A stretch of 64,000 nucleotides of DNA from Gnetum montanum. Lineage: Eukaryota > Streptophyta > Gnetopsida > Gnetales > Gnetaceae. The stretch is taken from NCBI GenBank assembly GCA_015680685.1, contig MNCI01026687.1:1-64000 (forward strand), in the 5' to 3' direction. Position numbers and translations under genes: made by a program. Shown here piece by piece: positions 21,550-33,428 of the stretch; the first letter of the stretch is position 1; each line of letters begins with the position of its first letter. The notes under the pieces are model-generated. The model did not search any database. It was not told the origin of the DNA and saw nothing but the letters and a program-made list of their open reading frames with translations.

Positions 21550-22560
21550 TTTTTAGCCATGACATGCAACTTTTAGTGAGAGCAGTTTTAGCGTTAAAAG
21601 CGTCTCAACACTATTTAGCTATGCGCTGGAGATTCGCGATTCCGATAAATTTTGACGGAACTGTTTGTGTCAGATTCAGGAGCGCACAGAAGCACAATAA
21701 ATTTGCAATGGGCACGTATTTTATAAATTCCAATGAAATTTCGCAATGGGCATGTATTTCATAATTTCCAATGAAATTTTGTCTGTACTTATACATATAC
21801 ATTGAAATGGTCATCTTGCCTTGCCATGGTATTATTCTTGCCTTTTTAGTTCTTGCGATGTCTGCATTTTGCATTAAAATCTTAATTATCTTTTCCTGTC
21901 CTAAATCATACCAAAAATTTCATTTCATTGTTAAGTGGCAAGCAAGCAATCAAGAAGATTCATGGCATCGGCATGAGACGGACCACAGAAAACAAGGGAG
22001 TACGAATAAATAAACAAACACAGTGAAATCACGAAACGGCTACTATGGTTACCGAAGGCCGAAGGGGCAAGTATGGGTAATACGGAAATCAAGTTTTGGA
22101 CGGAGCGCGCGAGGAAAACATTGCATTTGCATGGATTCGCCTCTTTTTTGGGAGCGTCAAAGGTTCCACCATGACTTACACATTTACGCGTGTTTATTGT
22201 TATTGTTCATTGCTGGTTTTTGCTCTTTTTCTCATCAAAAAAGAAAAAAACAAAACACGGCCGTTCATGACAATGGATGGTTGCTCAACTTTTTTAAAAA
22301 TCTGTTTGCTTATAAAGCAGACCAGCACATCATGGCCAATGGCCATATGCAACCTCATGGTGCTCTGTTTTTACTTTCTCCTTCGTCATGACTAGTGCTG
22401 ATTTTCCAGCATTGGTGAGGTGTGTTACTGGGCTGTGCCTAGTATAGTTAAGTTGGCTTCTTATAATGCGGTCATCCTCAACGTGGTCCTACTCACAGGG
22501 ACTAGTCCCTAGGGTGCCACTCATACGTAATCGCTGAACAAAAGTATTAGACCTGATTTG
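21550..22560. other. CpG-richer block of unknown origin
   Basis: Composition changes sharply: many CG dinucleotides, especially 22020-22200, in a region otherwise depleted of them. Frames of 66-122 residues (21564-21764, 21771-22013, 22023-22391) do not resemble known proteins. 'gcttataaagcagacc' (about 22309-22324) is TATA-like and is followed at 22333 by ATGGCC and a 19-codon frame. It could be a promoter or first-exon fragment of a host gene, a DNA transposon without recognisable ends, or a young insertion. It seems inserted within the LINE. Confidence 0.35.
21705..21780 (+). repeat. tandem duplication, two 38-bp units
   Basis: 21705-21742 and 21743-21780 are near-identical, both starting 'gcaatgggca' and ending 'ccaatgaaattt'. 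Confidence 0.85.
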
Positions 22561-23496
22561 TTATAAATTTGGTTGAGGCTTTAGGCTTAATTTGATTTTT
22601 GGAAATATTGGATTGAGTAACAAAAGGTTTCATTTTATTGTTGTCATTTTGGTTGTTGCAAAAATTATATGTTTGGCCATATTATGGCTGGCTCCTGAGT
22701 AAGGAAATGGATTCAATGCCCTCCATATCTTTGCAAATTTTCTTGCATCAATTTAATGATGATATTGCAATTTTTAAGCATTAACAATATTTTGGATTTA
22801 CATTGTACTTGTTCTATATTTTACAATGTATTTTTATGATATATGAGATTTAATTTTTTTTAAAAAAACTAATATATTTAAATTTTCTCTATCATGTCCT
22901 TAGCTACGAACCCATCCCCACTTTTTCTTGAGGCACATGTACCCATACACATTTAGAATCACGAATCCTTGATTCCTTGCTTCCACGAATCGGATTCTTT
23001 TGATGCATAGCTATTTAGCATAATGAGCTTTAGCCAAGAATATTTGAGTTTTAAAATCAAAGAGATTCTAGTCTAAAAGAATTTTGATTTGCCTACAAAT
23101 TTTTCAAGATATTCTTTAACTTCATGCTTTCGCTTAATAAATTACTTTTTAAACCATATTGCATAATTTCTAATTGTACAAGTAGTTCACTACCACTAGA
23201 TTTTTTTTTAAACATTTCATAAAGACTTTAAAATAATTTTTCTACTAGGTCATGTAAACATATTAGCATTTATACGAAAAAAAAAAATTTTTTTTTTTGA
23301 AAGAAAGAAGAAGGATTGATTTTAGAGAGAAAAATATTGATAAGAAAATTATTTGAGAAAGTAGGATCTATATGCACTTTTACTTTACTTGTAGGCTTCC
23401 ACAAATAAACATTAGGGATGTGAAATATATCAAGCAAATAATAAATTCCTTATTGATAATTATACTAAGTATAATGCTTCTTATTTAAATGAAATA
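22561..23496. other. AT-rich left flank of element E, probably LINE linker
   Basis: On the minus strand at about 23200-23040 there is a partly open stretch ('LLSESMKLKNILKNL') that would suit the region between LINE endonuclease and RT, but the match is weak. An A/T homopolymer run lies at 23277-23300. Otherwise nothing recognised. Confidence 0.35.
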
Positions 23497-23501
23497 GGAA
23501 T
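23497..23501. repeat. target-site duplication GGAAT, left copy (element E)
   Basis: Immediately before the LTR terminus TGATAAA at 23502; repeated exactly at 45539-45543. Confidence 0.92.
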
Positions 23502-24369
23502 TGATAAATCATGTTTTTCATATGCTCCATGGAAGTGGCCGCAATATCGGGTACACGATATTGGGTACGCGATATTGCAGCCCAAGATGTGATAGTGTAC
23601 AATCGATATCGTAGGGTTACTCTTGGGTCTATAAATACAACCCCCGGACACACAATTGAGGGTAGTTTTTGGCAGTCAAGTAGCAAAACTCTTGTAGTTT
23701 TTCCATTTGAAAGTTAGAATATTTTCTAAGTGCTCATAGCAAGAGGTCTAGGTGTGATTGGATCTTTATTCAAGCATTGATGTACCTGAACACACCATTG
23801 TGTTGGCAATAAAAATGAGCTCTTTGATTCACCTTGTAGCACTTGAGACTTTCTTTTTTATGCATTTACATATATTGTGATTTCATTCAGTTTACATTAA
23901 TGTTATTCATTTGGCAATTAATTTTGATTCATTAAGAAACTGATTAAAATACATAAGCACAACCCCCTTCGAACATATGTGTGACACTTGGTAGCTTAGA
24001 AATGGTTAGCGTTTGACAACCCAACAGTGTTTACACAAAGTTCAGGATTTGTCCAGGAAGTGGGAATGGTTACTTGTGTTAGGCTAGATTAGATCATAGT
24101 TTTCTTAGCACTTAATCACTCTCACTTTCATTCTTATTCTAGGCAAGTAAATTGATAAAACACAAAATAATAAAAATCTTACGCCTCATTCACACTTAAC
24201 TATACAATTGCATTCCACAAGTGGGACTAGGAAGACAACAAACAGACAATACGCACACACTGTTTAGCTTTAGCGTACTTGGTAATTAAAGTCTACAGTA
24301 TTCAATCGGATCGCATGTAAACACTTGTGATTCATATGGTTGGGTGTAGGGGTACCTCGTTGCTCATCA
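23502..24369 (+). repeat. element E 5' LTR
   Basis: From TGATAAATCATG to CTCATCA. U3 carries AT/CG palindromes ('cgatattg', 'cgatatcg') at 23540-23612, then TATAAATA at 23630-23637, an AATAAA poly(A) signal at 23808-23813 and a long U5. The 3' partner is at 44686-45538. Confidence 0.92.
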
Positions 24370-24389
24370 TTAATGCCATTGATGGGGAC
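24370..24389 (+). promoter_or_regulatory. primer-binding site, element E (tRNA-Asp type, decayed)
   Basis: TTAATGCCATTGATGGGGAC directly after the LTR corresponds to the TGGTGCCGTTG...GGGGAC of better-kept copies, which complements the tRNA-Asp(GTC) 3' end. Confidence 0.7.
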
Positions 24390-24537
24390 TTTAGTTCTAT
24401 GTGCACTATCTAAACTGAGTGAAACTTAGTAACCTTGTTGTGTGAACCCTAAGAGTTAAATCTTACAAAACAAAAATTAGAATTACAATTAAATTAAAAC
24501 CTTAACTGCACACTGCTTATAAGTTCATTAACATAAA

Positions 24538-26880
24538 ATGTCTTCTTCTCATAAAAGCCTATCTCCACCTAGGGTAAACCAAGTGCCTCAATAATATTAG
24601 ATGGTATATGCTCATCTCGATGAGTATGTACCAAACTTCACCTTCATCTTGCATCAAGATGAAACATTGTGGTGGCACGACATGGAAGGCAACATTGTGT
24701 TGCTACCTGATCGATCTATTCCAGTGATGCTCCAAATAATGCTTGCACAACATGAGCTTCAACATCTTCATGGAGAGTATGAGATGCGAGATCTCAACTC
24801 AAGGGATTATCATCCAACTAAAGCACAAAGGTTAAGGGATAGTCAGCTGGAGCATCAACATGAGCTTGTGAAGGGAAAGGGGTTAAACACTTTTCCACCT
24901 CCGCTTGGCACATTAGATGGAGATGACCACTTGTTTAGTGATTCTCCTCTCTTTGACTTTGTTTAGGGGACCCTCAACCAGAATGTGCAATCCACAACTC
25001 ATAATCTAGGTTCTGGTCAAAACAAATCCAATGACAAAAATGGATTTGGTGAGGTAAGTCATGATAAGGGGAAAAAAGAAGGTCATAATCGCAATCATGA
25101 TCACGATCATTGAAGGAAGGATGATAGGTGTCAATGTGAAGTAAGTTCTCCTTCCTCTTCCCTTTCACCATCATCCTCTTCTTCTTCTTCATTTGGCTCA
25201 AATTGTGGCTGCAGAGGGAATAACCATGATAGAGGTGATTGATAGGACTAGAACAATAGAAGGGACCATCAGGACAGTCGCAATTGGAGGTGTGGGAAAT
25301 CTAGAGAGACCCATCACCAAGAAAGAAGGGCTAGTAGAGAACATCGTAGGCATCGTCACCATGGCCTTGATGAACCTCTACTTGCCACTCGGGGCATGTT
25401 AAACATTGCAAAGGCCATGAGAATTCCAACAAGGCACATAAAGGATAGTAGAATAAAGAGGTTGGACATGAACAACATCTCTCAGTTTGAGGGAGGATAC
25501 GATGCCGATCCATAAAATCATCTCGAGGCCTTTCAAGATGCATGTGCCTTGTAGAATATTGAGAACGACTAGCAAAAGCTGAAATTATTTCCAAGAACGC
25601 TCATAAAGGAAGTAGAAAATTAGTACTAATCCTTAGAATCAAAATCAATCAGGTGATGGAGTATGATGTTGTAATTGTTCAATGATAAATATCAAACGTA
25701 CTCTTGAGTGTCTAATCTGAGAAAGTGGATCCAAGGGTGGAAACAAGGAAACCATGAGCCCTTGGATGCCGTTATTGGCTGATACTATTCTCTACTGCAT
25801 AGGTGTCCTAGCCATGGATACTATTAGCTTGATCAACTTCACCATATCATAGATGGGTTGTGGTTTGAAACAAGGAAAACCTTTAGCATCTATGTCCAAA
25901 AGAGATTGATAGAGTTAAGCATCCATTAGATCCAAAAATTAATTGAATGGGTAGCTAAGAAGGAGAGAGAATTGAAAAAGCAAGAAAGTGTAGAGGAACA
26001 CAACATGGACCCTTCTATCTATAAAAGGGGGGGTTCGATTTTGTGATAGTGAGGATGAATTAATTAAAGATGAAGTGGCTAATCAGAAAACCTTACCACT
26101 CCAAAAATTGCAATCTAAAATCACAGTTAAGGTTGAACAATTGTGGGACTCTATGGACAATAAGTTTCAGGCTATCTTAAAAATCGCTAAAGAGTCCAAG
26201 GAGTAAAGTGGTGAGCATGAGTGCCAGAGACGTAAGGAAGCTACACATGCTATATCTAAGGGTAAGGGTAAAGTGGCTATGATAGAGATGGCTGTAGATA
26301 GTGACTCAAATGATGATGGCGGGTGTGACGTCTATCAGTATGAACATCTTAAGGGATGTTGCCCAATTGTGTCACACTTGTAGGAATCTGGGGTGTATGC
26401 CTTACATCCATGACTTGCACAAAGGTAAACACCGAAAAGGTTATCTTATTCACAAGGCAATGCTCAATAGTTCCACCAACCATAGTAGTACTATTCAAGT
26501 GGAACTCCATCGCAACCCTACGAATTATACCAGTAGTGGTAGCAATCATAATCATGGGCATTGCAACCTCCAAGACAACAGTACTCTTATTGGCAACTAG
26601 ATTCCTATGGTTACTATGTTCAACAACCTGAATCTCCATGGGACTTCTCTGGTCATGTTACTACTTACCAACCTCACCACTACCCTCTTAAAGTATATCA
26701 ATCTCCCTATCCAAGGAGGAATGCCACTTACTATCCTCATGCTCCTCTTGTTCCTGCACCTACTCCTCCGTCTCCTACACAGCTATCACCTACTCCACCC
26801 ATGCAGGGTGAATTGCCTACTCAACCATAGCAAAGAAATGCTACAAGGGTGGTTAATCTACAATCGGTTAACCCACCAAG
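24538..26880 (+). pseudogene. gag polyprotein, element E
   Basis: The start ATG at 24538 gives 'MSSSHKSLSPPR', the family start, interrupted by stops and then open at 24601-24966 ('HLDEYVPNFTFILHQDE'). Acidic and basic low-complexity stretches follow. The capsid-like gag domain spans about 25440-25910 ('SRIKRLDMNNISQFEGGY', then 'LHHIIDGL'). The zinc-knuckle-like motif near 26311-26360 reads 'CDVYQYEHLKGCC', with its second Cys lost. A proline/glutamine-rich tail reaches about 26880. It would assemble the particle and bind element RNA. Confidence 0.82.
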
Positions 26881-27049
26881 TGAGTTAGAACCATGAACAA
26901 AGAAAAGACCCTTCTTCCAACCTCGTAGTCTACCAAAGCCCTCAGACACATCAATGGTTGGTAACCCTGCTCCTCCACCTTCCTTTGTCTTACCTTTATC
27001 TAAGTCCCCTTTAAACCAAAATCTCTCTTAAATCCATATTGTAATGTTG

Positions 27050-27540
27050 ACCCATACTGTATTTGATTGGATTTGAGCTGGTAACCTACCTAGAAAGTTG
27101 GCTAATCCTGAGAGTTCCCTAGTATATTTGCAAATTGATAGGATGAGCCTTGTAAATCTCTTCTTGACTTTGCTTCTAATGTTAATCTGATCTCAGATGA
27201 GATGTACATGATGTGGAACCTTCCTCCCTTGAAGAAGAGTAACATTCGGCTAGAACTGGTGGACCAGTCCATCACTATTCCGTTGGGACTGGTAGAAGAC
27301 ATTGTAACCACTATTTGTGGGTGGTCATATCTTGTCGACTTCCTAGTAATCAAGGTGGATAATTGTAAGGGGGGCTTCCCAATTATTATGGGAAGGCATG
27401 GTTAAGCATCGTTGATGCCAAAATGGGCATTAGAGATCTTTCCTTGAAGATATCTAAAGAAAATGAATTTGAAAAGATCAAGAAGAGGAGGGTTCCATGT
27501 ATCACGTACAAAGATTTAGGGTGTCATTGTATGTAGAAGT
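27050..27540 (+). pseudogene. aspartic protease domain, element E
   Basis: 'LLDFASNVNLISDEMY' at about 27160-27210 is the catalytic box with D-S-G changed to D-F-A. 'QSITIPLGLVEDIVTTICGW' and 'FPIIMGR' follow in an open stretch at 27202-27405, which stops just after the second box. Inactive as written. Confidence 0.78.
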
Positions 27541-27579
27541 TATGGTCAATGAAGTGATCATCTATCTCTACATGTAAGT

Positions 27580-27970
27580 AGTGTGCACTAGAAGCTGAAA
27601 TCCAAAGATGTCTGTATGCAGCAACCAAAAAACAAGAAGGAACCTAGTGGTTGATAGCTGATTCTAGTAGTAGTACATTGTGTATGGAACTTACTGAGGG
27701 CCTAATGTATGAATATGTTGCAAGTATGGATGAACTCAAGCAAGTTCATCACTAGCTCTCTAGAGGAGCAATTGATAATGTTAATTGGGGAGAGTTGGAG
27801 GTTCCTGACAATTTTAAACAAGAGCCCCTTGAATTAAAGACACTACCGGCTGGAATGAAGTATGTGTTCTTGAAAAATGGAAGGCCAACCATTATTAATG
27901 CCAAGCTTATTGCAGAACAAAAGAAAATGTTGATGAAGGTTGTGGAAATATGGTTAGCAGCCTTTGCCTA
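27580..27970 (+). pseudogene. protease-RT linker, element E
   Basis: Reads 'EIQRCLYAATKKQEG', then 'LTEGLMYEYVASMDELKQV', 'NVNWGELEVPDNFKQEPLEL' and 'IINAKLIAEQKKMLMKVV'. Conserved with F (38094-38387) and, more distantly, with the 249-residue frame of element B. The join of the A/D deletion falls just after 'NWGE'. No known fold is recognised. Confidence 0.65.
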
Positions 27971-28019
27971 GTCATATTCCGAGCTCATTGGTATAGATCC
28001 AAGAATATGCCAACACCAG

Positions 28020-29300
28020 ATATACATTGACCCTGTCATTAAGCGAAAACGACAACCACAATGATGTTTGAATCCCAAATTAAAGCAGATTCTCAAAGAC
28101 GAGATTGAACAACTCCTCAAGGTAGGATTCATCTACCCTATCGTAGATAGTGAGTGGGTTAGTCCACTCATGATCGTGCCCAAGAAAGGGGGCAAATGAT
28201 GGGTGTGCATCGACTTCTAGCTGCTTGATATGTCAACTTTTAAAGATCATTTTTCATTACCTTTTAACGACCAAGTGTTGGACACCATTTCAAGGCACAA
28301 CTATTATAGCTTTTTGGATAGTTATAGTGGCTATAACCAAATTTGGATTGCACCAAAGGACCAGGCAAAGACAACTTTCATAAGTCCTTGGGGAAATTTT
28401 GCTTACTATTAGATGCCATTCAGTCTATGTAATGCCCCAGCCACATTTCAATGATTGGTCCTTAGCATTTTCCAACAACAAATCAGTAGTGGGGTAGAAG
28501 TCTTCAAGGATGACCTTTCTACCTATGGAACTATGTTTGAGTAAGCCTTGGACTGTCTTGAGCAGGTGTTGAGGAGATGTGTTGAAAAAAACCCCTAGCT
28601 CAATTGGCAAAAGAGTCATCTTATGGTCTAAGAAGGCATAGTCCTAGGGAACCATATCTCAAAAGCAGGAATCAAGGCGGACCCTAAAAAAATAAGGATC
28701 ATCTAAGGAATAACCCGTTAACCCAAAATCGTTAAAGAAGTGTGGTCATTTCTTGGTCATATGGGCTACTACCAACGCTTCATCGAGAATTTTTCCAAAA
28801 TTGCCAAGCCATTAGTGGAATTAACAAAGAAGGATGCATTGTTTATCTAGACCTCTACATGTGAAATAGCATTTCAGTAACTGAAGCAGAAGCTTGTTGA
28901 AACCACAATTTTACAAGCACCTGATTAGTCCAAGTCATTTCATGTGATGATTGATGCATCAAATTATTCTTTGGGGGTAGTGCTTATGTAGATGGATGAT
29001 AAAAAATGTCTATATTACATTCATTTTGTAAGTCAAAGTATTGTAGGTGCACAACTAAACTACACCACCACAGAAAAAGAGTTGATGGTAGAGGTGTTTG
29101 CATTAGAAATTCAGGCATTATGTTCTTAGCTATAAAGTGTTCATGCACACAGATCATAGCGTCATCCAATTTCTAATGAATAAACCAATGGTGAGCCCAC
29201 ATGTCATATAGTGGTTCGTGATTTTGCAAGAGTTCAATCTCATAATGGTAGATTGAAAAGATGTGGAAAATGTGGTCACTGATCACAGCTAAGATGGGAC
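28020..29300 (+). pseudogene. reverse transcriptase and RNase H, element E
   Basis: The RT fingers and palm read 'SEWVSPLMIVPKKGGK' (about 28150-28196), 'FKDHFSLPFNDQVLDTISRH' and 'FLDSYSGYNQI' in the open stretch 28230-28412, then 'LCNAPATFQ'. The catalytic box near 28500-28526 is 'FKDDLSTYG' (both aspartates kept). RNase H at 28940-29170 reads 'MIDASNYSLGVVL' and 'LNYTTTEKELM', with the catalytic D and E visible. Several stops. This order and these motifs are those of plant Ty3/gypsy elements near Athila. Confidence 0.85.
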
Positions 29301-29539
29301 GACAAGGAGAAAGAGAGCCCCTTATCTGCTCAATCCCCTAATGAATCTCTCCTTGTAGGGGCTATTAATGCATAAATTTCCAATGAACCAAAATAGTATG
29401 ACATCATCCTCACTTATCTGCTCAAGTAAGAATTTTCACAAGGGCTGGACACTAGAAAGAAACAATAGTTTCTTCACCAGGTCAAGCATTTCATGAAAAT
29501 TAATGGGAACCTTTACAAAGTCTGTTTTGATGGCCTAGT

Positions 29540-30330
29540 ACACTGGTGTGTCCCTGATACGGATCAATTGTGCAATGTCTAGGATGCTCATGAATGCCCT
29601 TGTGGGGGCCATTATGCTGGGAGATGTATGACCATAAAAATCCTCATGGTGAGATATTACTGGCCAATAATCTTTAGGGATGCACACCAATTCGTCTGCA
29701 CTTGTGATCATTGTTAAAGGGATGATGGAATAACAGCTCAAATGGAGAGGCCACAGCAGTGGATTTAGTCTCTTGATCCATTCGATATTTGGGGCATTAA
29801 CTTTATGGGTTCCATTGCACCTTTGTCGAATGGAAAAGCATATATCATAGTCGTAGTTGACTATTGCACTAAGTGGGCAAAAGTAGCAGTTGTCACTAAC
29901 TATACATCCACTATTGTTGCTCAGTTTGTACAACAAAATGTCATAAATAGGTTTGGTATGCCTCGTGCATTAATTTCTAATAATGAAACTCACTTTACAG
30001 GTGCCACTTTCTAGAAACTTATGCAGTGCTTGGGGGTAGAGCACAAACTCGCAACACCATATCACCCCCAAGTTAATGGTCAAGCTAAGGTCACTAATCG
30101 AGAGATTACAAAAATTCTAACGCACACCATTAGCAAATACAGAAGGGACTAGAGCAATAAATTAGATGATGCCATTTGGGCCTATCGCTCCACATGGAAG
30201 CTTCCCAAAGGTTATTCTCCCTATGAGCTCGTTTATGAAAAACTACCAACACTACCCATCCAATCCAAGCTCCGTACACTCTCTACAGCTTATGACCTTG
30301 ACCTAAATCTAAGTCTAGCATAAAAAGAAT
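29540..30330 (+). pseudogene. integrase, element E
   Basis: The core begins 'FDIWGINFMGS', where the catalytic D of 'GIDF' has become N. It continues through an open stretch at 29805-30014 ('AYIIVVVDYCTKWAKV', 'ALISNNETHFTGATF', whose usual S-D-N-G reads S-N-N-E). 'TPYHPQVNGQAKVTNREITK' follows with the catalytic E. Two of the three D,D,E residues are therefore altered. It would have inserted the DNA copy into the genome. Confidence 0.85.
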
Positions 30331-30567
30331 GATTAATGAACCTCAACTTGCTAGATGAAAATTGGTTAATGGCCCTATCATCCAACGAAACGCATAATGG
30401 TCCTATCATTCAACAAGAAACACCATAACCTCAGAATAAGAAAAGTTAAGTTTTAACCAAGTGACAAGGTCCTCTATTGGAATCTTGCACACATACTCCA
30501 ATGAACCAAATTTCAAACATTATGGAAAGGAGCTTACATTATTGATGAGACTTTTCCATCTGGGGTC

Positions 30568-30750
30568 ATGATTATCTATAAACCTCATAGCCTAGACAAG
30601 AAACAATTAGTCAACATCCAAAAAGTGGAACCTTTCCATGAGCCCAAGCCAACCAACTCAATAGACACCTCGATAGATGAACAACCATGCTCAATATTTC
30701 AGATCTTCCCCTTTCAACTTAGTCATGGGGGAGATGGACACCTGTACTAA
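30568..30750 (+). pseudogene. C-terminal end of pol, element E
   Basis: Sixty open codons: 'MIIYKPHSLDKKQLVNIQKV' to 'FQIFPFQLSHGGDGHLY'. Conserved in F (35499-35317). The last codons overlap the polypurine-tract-like 'agtcatgggggag' at 30721-30733. Elements A and D keep just the end of this segment. Confidence 0.7.
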
Positions 30751-32550
30751 CACTTTATGTAGCTCCTTAGTCTTTTGACATTTTTGTTTTACACATTTTT
30801 GATTTTACAACTTTTTGTTTTTTTAGGTTATTGATCTTTTCTAAGTTTTTTTTACACCATCATTAATATATTTGATATTTATTGCATAATCTTTTACTTT
30901 CTTTTATATTTTCTTGTGTTTAATGTATTCCTCTACTCTTTCTGTTAATAAGGTATTAGGTACAATGGTATTGTGCTACTCGATGGTGGTATGTCTCATT
31001 TGTAATTTGATTGTTGATATCTGGTTTTTGACTTTGAATGTCATTATTGACGATTGGGACATGGTTTCTTTTCATGTAACAGGAAATGAGTCCACGTCAT
31101 TCACCCATCCACATACTCTATGGTTTTCCTTGTTTTGGAAATGTGTAGTCTCTTTTTCATTAATGCAACTTTAATAAATTGATGACTTGTGTAGTTTCAG
31201 GAATCGGAAAGGAATCAAAGGTTTGGATAGGGTGTGGCTTCAAAGGGATGTAGTATTCTTCATACTTTTTTCTTTTTTTATGTGTAGGTGTGTTCTCATG
31301 AGCTTCTTATAGTTCTGTGTCATTCCACAATAGGAAGTCAAATAAGTCCTTGCATGGTGTGGTCCTCATCGAGAGAAAAAAAAACATGGGAATTCAAAGC
31401 AAACCCGTAGACCAAATAAAAGGGCTACAAGCACTAGTTATGGGACTTGTATTGTCTCCTCTAACTAAGGCCCTTTCTCACTTTCTACTTTCTCTTCAAT
31501 ATGGAACAGTGGTTATTTCACAGGAGCATTCTTATGTCTCAGGGGATGGACTAGTCTTAGAATGTCAATGCGAAGTCATTGAAAGTGGTTAGTTTTGGTT
31601 TGGACTAAGGATGGATCCTACCAAGTCATTTAATCAAAAACTCCACAAGGGACTTTATGTGACCATAATTAGGAACTCCATTCCATTCTCTCTCTCATTC
31701 ATCTATGCTTTTCATGCCTCACCTCACTATCGGTTTCATGTTTTGATTCAATGTTCTAGTTTGATGTGTCAGGTTTCTTAGTCAATTACTTTTGGGTTTT
31801 TGTACTTAACTTTCCATAACCATTAATCATCCATGGTGTCCACAGATTCCTTGGTTTGAAGTTATGCAAGGGCATAAAAGTCCTATGCCTACTTTGGGGA
31901 GGACCCACTTGCATATCTTTTGGTTTGGTTAAGTTAAGTTCTTTACCCTTAGACATTGTTTCAATCAAATTCTTTTTATTTACCTCATCAATGTCATCCA
32001 ATTGTACACATCTTCACAACCATTTTCAGTGAATTCCTTCTTTTTTATTATTGTGAATTTTTATATCCTCTTTCCAGTATTCCTTACGTTAAGCTTTTTC
32101 TAAATTTTATGGATCGCTACTCTTACTTAACCCATTCATCAACCTTCTCACTAACATTATCAAGCAACCAATCTATCACAATCATAACTTAGCTAGATAA
32201 AATCACTGACAAGAAAAGGTATTCAGCCATTATCTATTACACTTTATATACTAATTCTTGATTTTGTTATGATTACAATGGGGAGCATGGATAGGAAGTG
32301 GGACTATCTTCACCAAGGAGTATGCAAAAATATCACTCATGGAAGATTGTTCAAGACTACTGGATCTTTTCTGCCTCTCTCTCATTCTTCTATTGAAAAG
32401 AGGGGTTGGATGTCCATTGGATCCGAGGGCGTTCTTTCCTGTTGTCATGAACACCTAATTTTGTACACAATTGTAATGTTATATGCTTGGGCACTTCTGT
32501 ATTTGTGTATTTTCTTTGTGTCACTCTACATGTCAGTCGAATAGTCCACA
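30751..32550 (+). other. element E 3' region, first part
   Basis: Non-coding on the sense strand as far as visible. It carries an antisense 71-codon frame (31786-32001, minus) conserved in F, the 'ggggaggaccca' block near 31898, and the cognate of the splice-acceptor site near 32275, where the AG is mutated ('gattacaa'). Continues at 44613 after element F. Confidence 0.6.
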
Positions 32551-32555
32551 CCTCC
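32551..32555. repeat. target-site duplication CCTCC, left copy (element F)
   Basis: Just before TGATGAG at 32556; repeated exactly at 44608-44612. Element E reads through without a gap if F and one copy are removed. Confidence 0.93.
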
Positions 32556-33413
32556 TGATGAGTGGCGAGGTACACCTACGTCCAAATATACGAATCATAG
32601 ACGTTCACGTGTGATCCGACTAAATTTTGTAGAATATAATTACTAAGTACACTAGAGCTAAACAGTGTGTGTGTGTTGTTCATTCATTGTCTTCCCAATC
32701 CCACTTGTGGAATGCAATTGTATGGTTAAATGTGATTGAGGCATAAGATTTTTATTATTTTGTGTTTTTATCAAATTACTCACCTAGAACAAGAATAAAA
32801 GTAATAGTGATTACATGCTAAGTAAACTATGGTCTAATCTAGCCTAACAAAAGTAACTATTCCCACTTCCTAGACACATCCTAAACTTTGTGTAAAAACT
32901 ATTAGGTTGTCAAACGCTAATCATTTCTGAGCTACCAAGTGTCACATGTATGTTCGAAGGGGTCGTGCTTATGTATTTTAATGAGTTGTTTGATTAATCA
33001 AAATTAATTACTACATAAATAAAATTAATGTAAATTGCATGAAACCACAATATATAAATGCATAAGAAGAAAAGTCTCAAGTGTTGTAAGGAATGAATCA
33101 AAGAGTTCATCTTTATTGCCAACACAATGATGTGTTTAGGTACATCAATGCTTGAATAAAGATCCATTCACAGTTAGACCTCCTAATGCGGGCACTTGAA
33201 AAATATTCTAACTCTCTAATGAATAAACTACAATAATTTTACTACTTGACTACCAAAAACTACTCTTAATCATGTGCTCGGGGGCTATATTTATAGACTT
33301 GGGCGTAACCCTGTGATATTGAATGCATGATATTGAATCTTGGGCCACGATATCATGTACCTGATATTGCGGCCACTGTAATATTGAAGTGTATGAAAAA
33401 ACAAAATTTATCA
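32556..33413 (-). repeat. element F LTR1 (3' LTR)
   Basis: TGATGAG to TTATCA, TATA box complement at 33288-33295, then a short U3 with 'gatattg' palindrome relics up to 33390. Confidence 0.9.
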
Positions 33414-33428
33414 TACCCCCACAACTGA
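33414..33428 (-). promoter_or_regulatory. polypurine tract, element F
   Basis: The minus strand reads 'cagttgtgggggta', flush against LTR1. Confidence 0.7.

Noticed and set aside
22023-22391. A host protein-coding gene at 22 kb
   Set aside because: The 122-codon frame has no recognisable motif, no conserved domain and no splice-supported continuation; kept only as an unexplained CpG-rich block.
30751-32550. Envelope-like gene downstream of pol
   Set aside because: The position is right for Athila-type elements, but no frame with a signal peptide, surface region and membrane anchor could be read in any copy.
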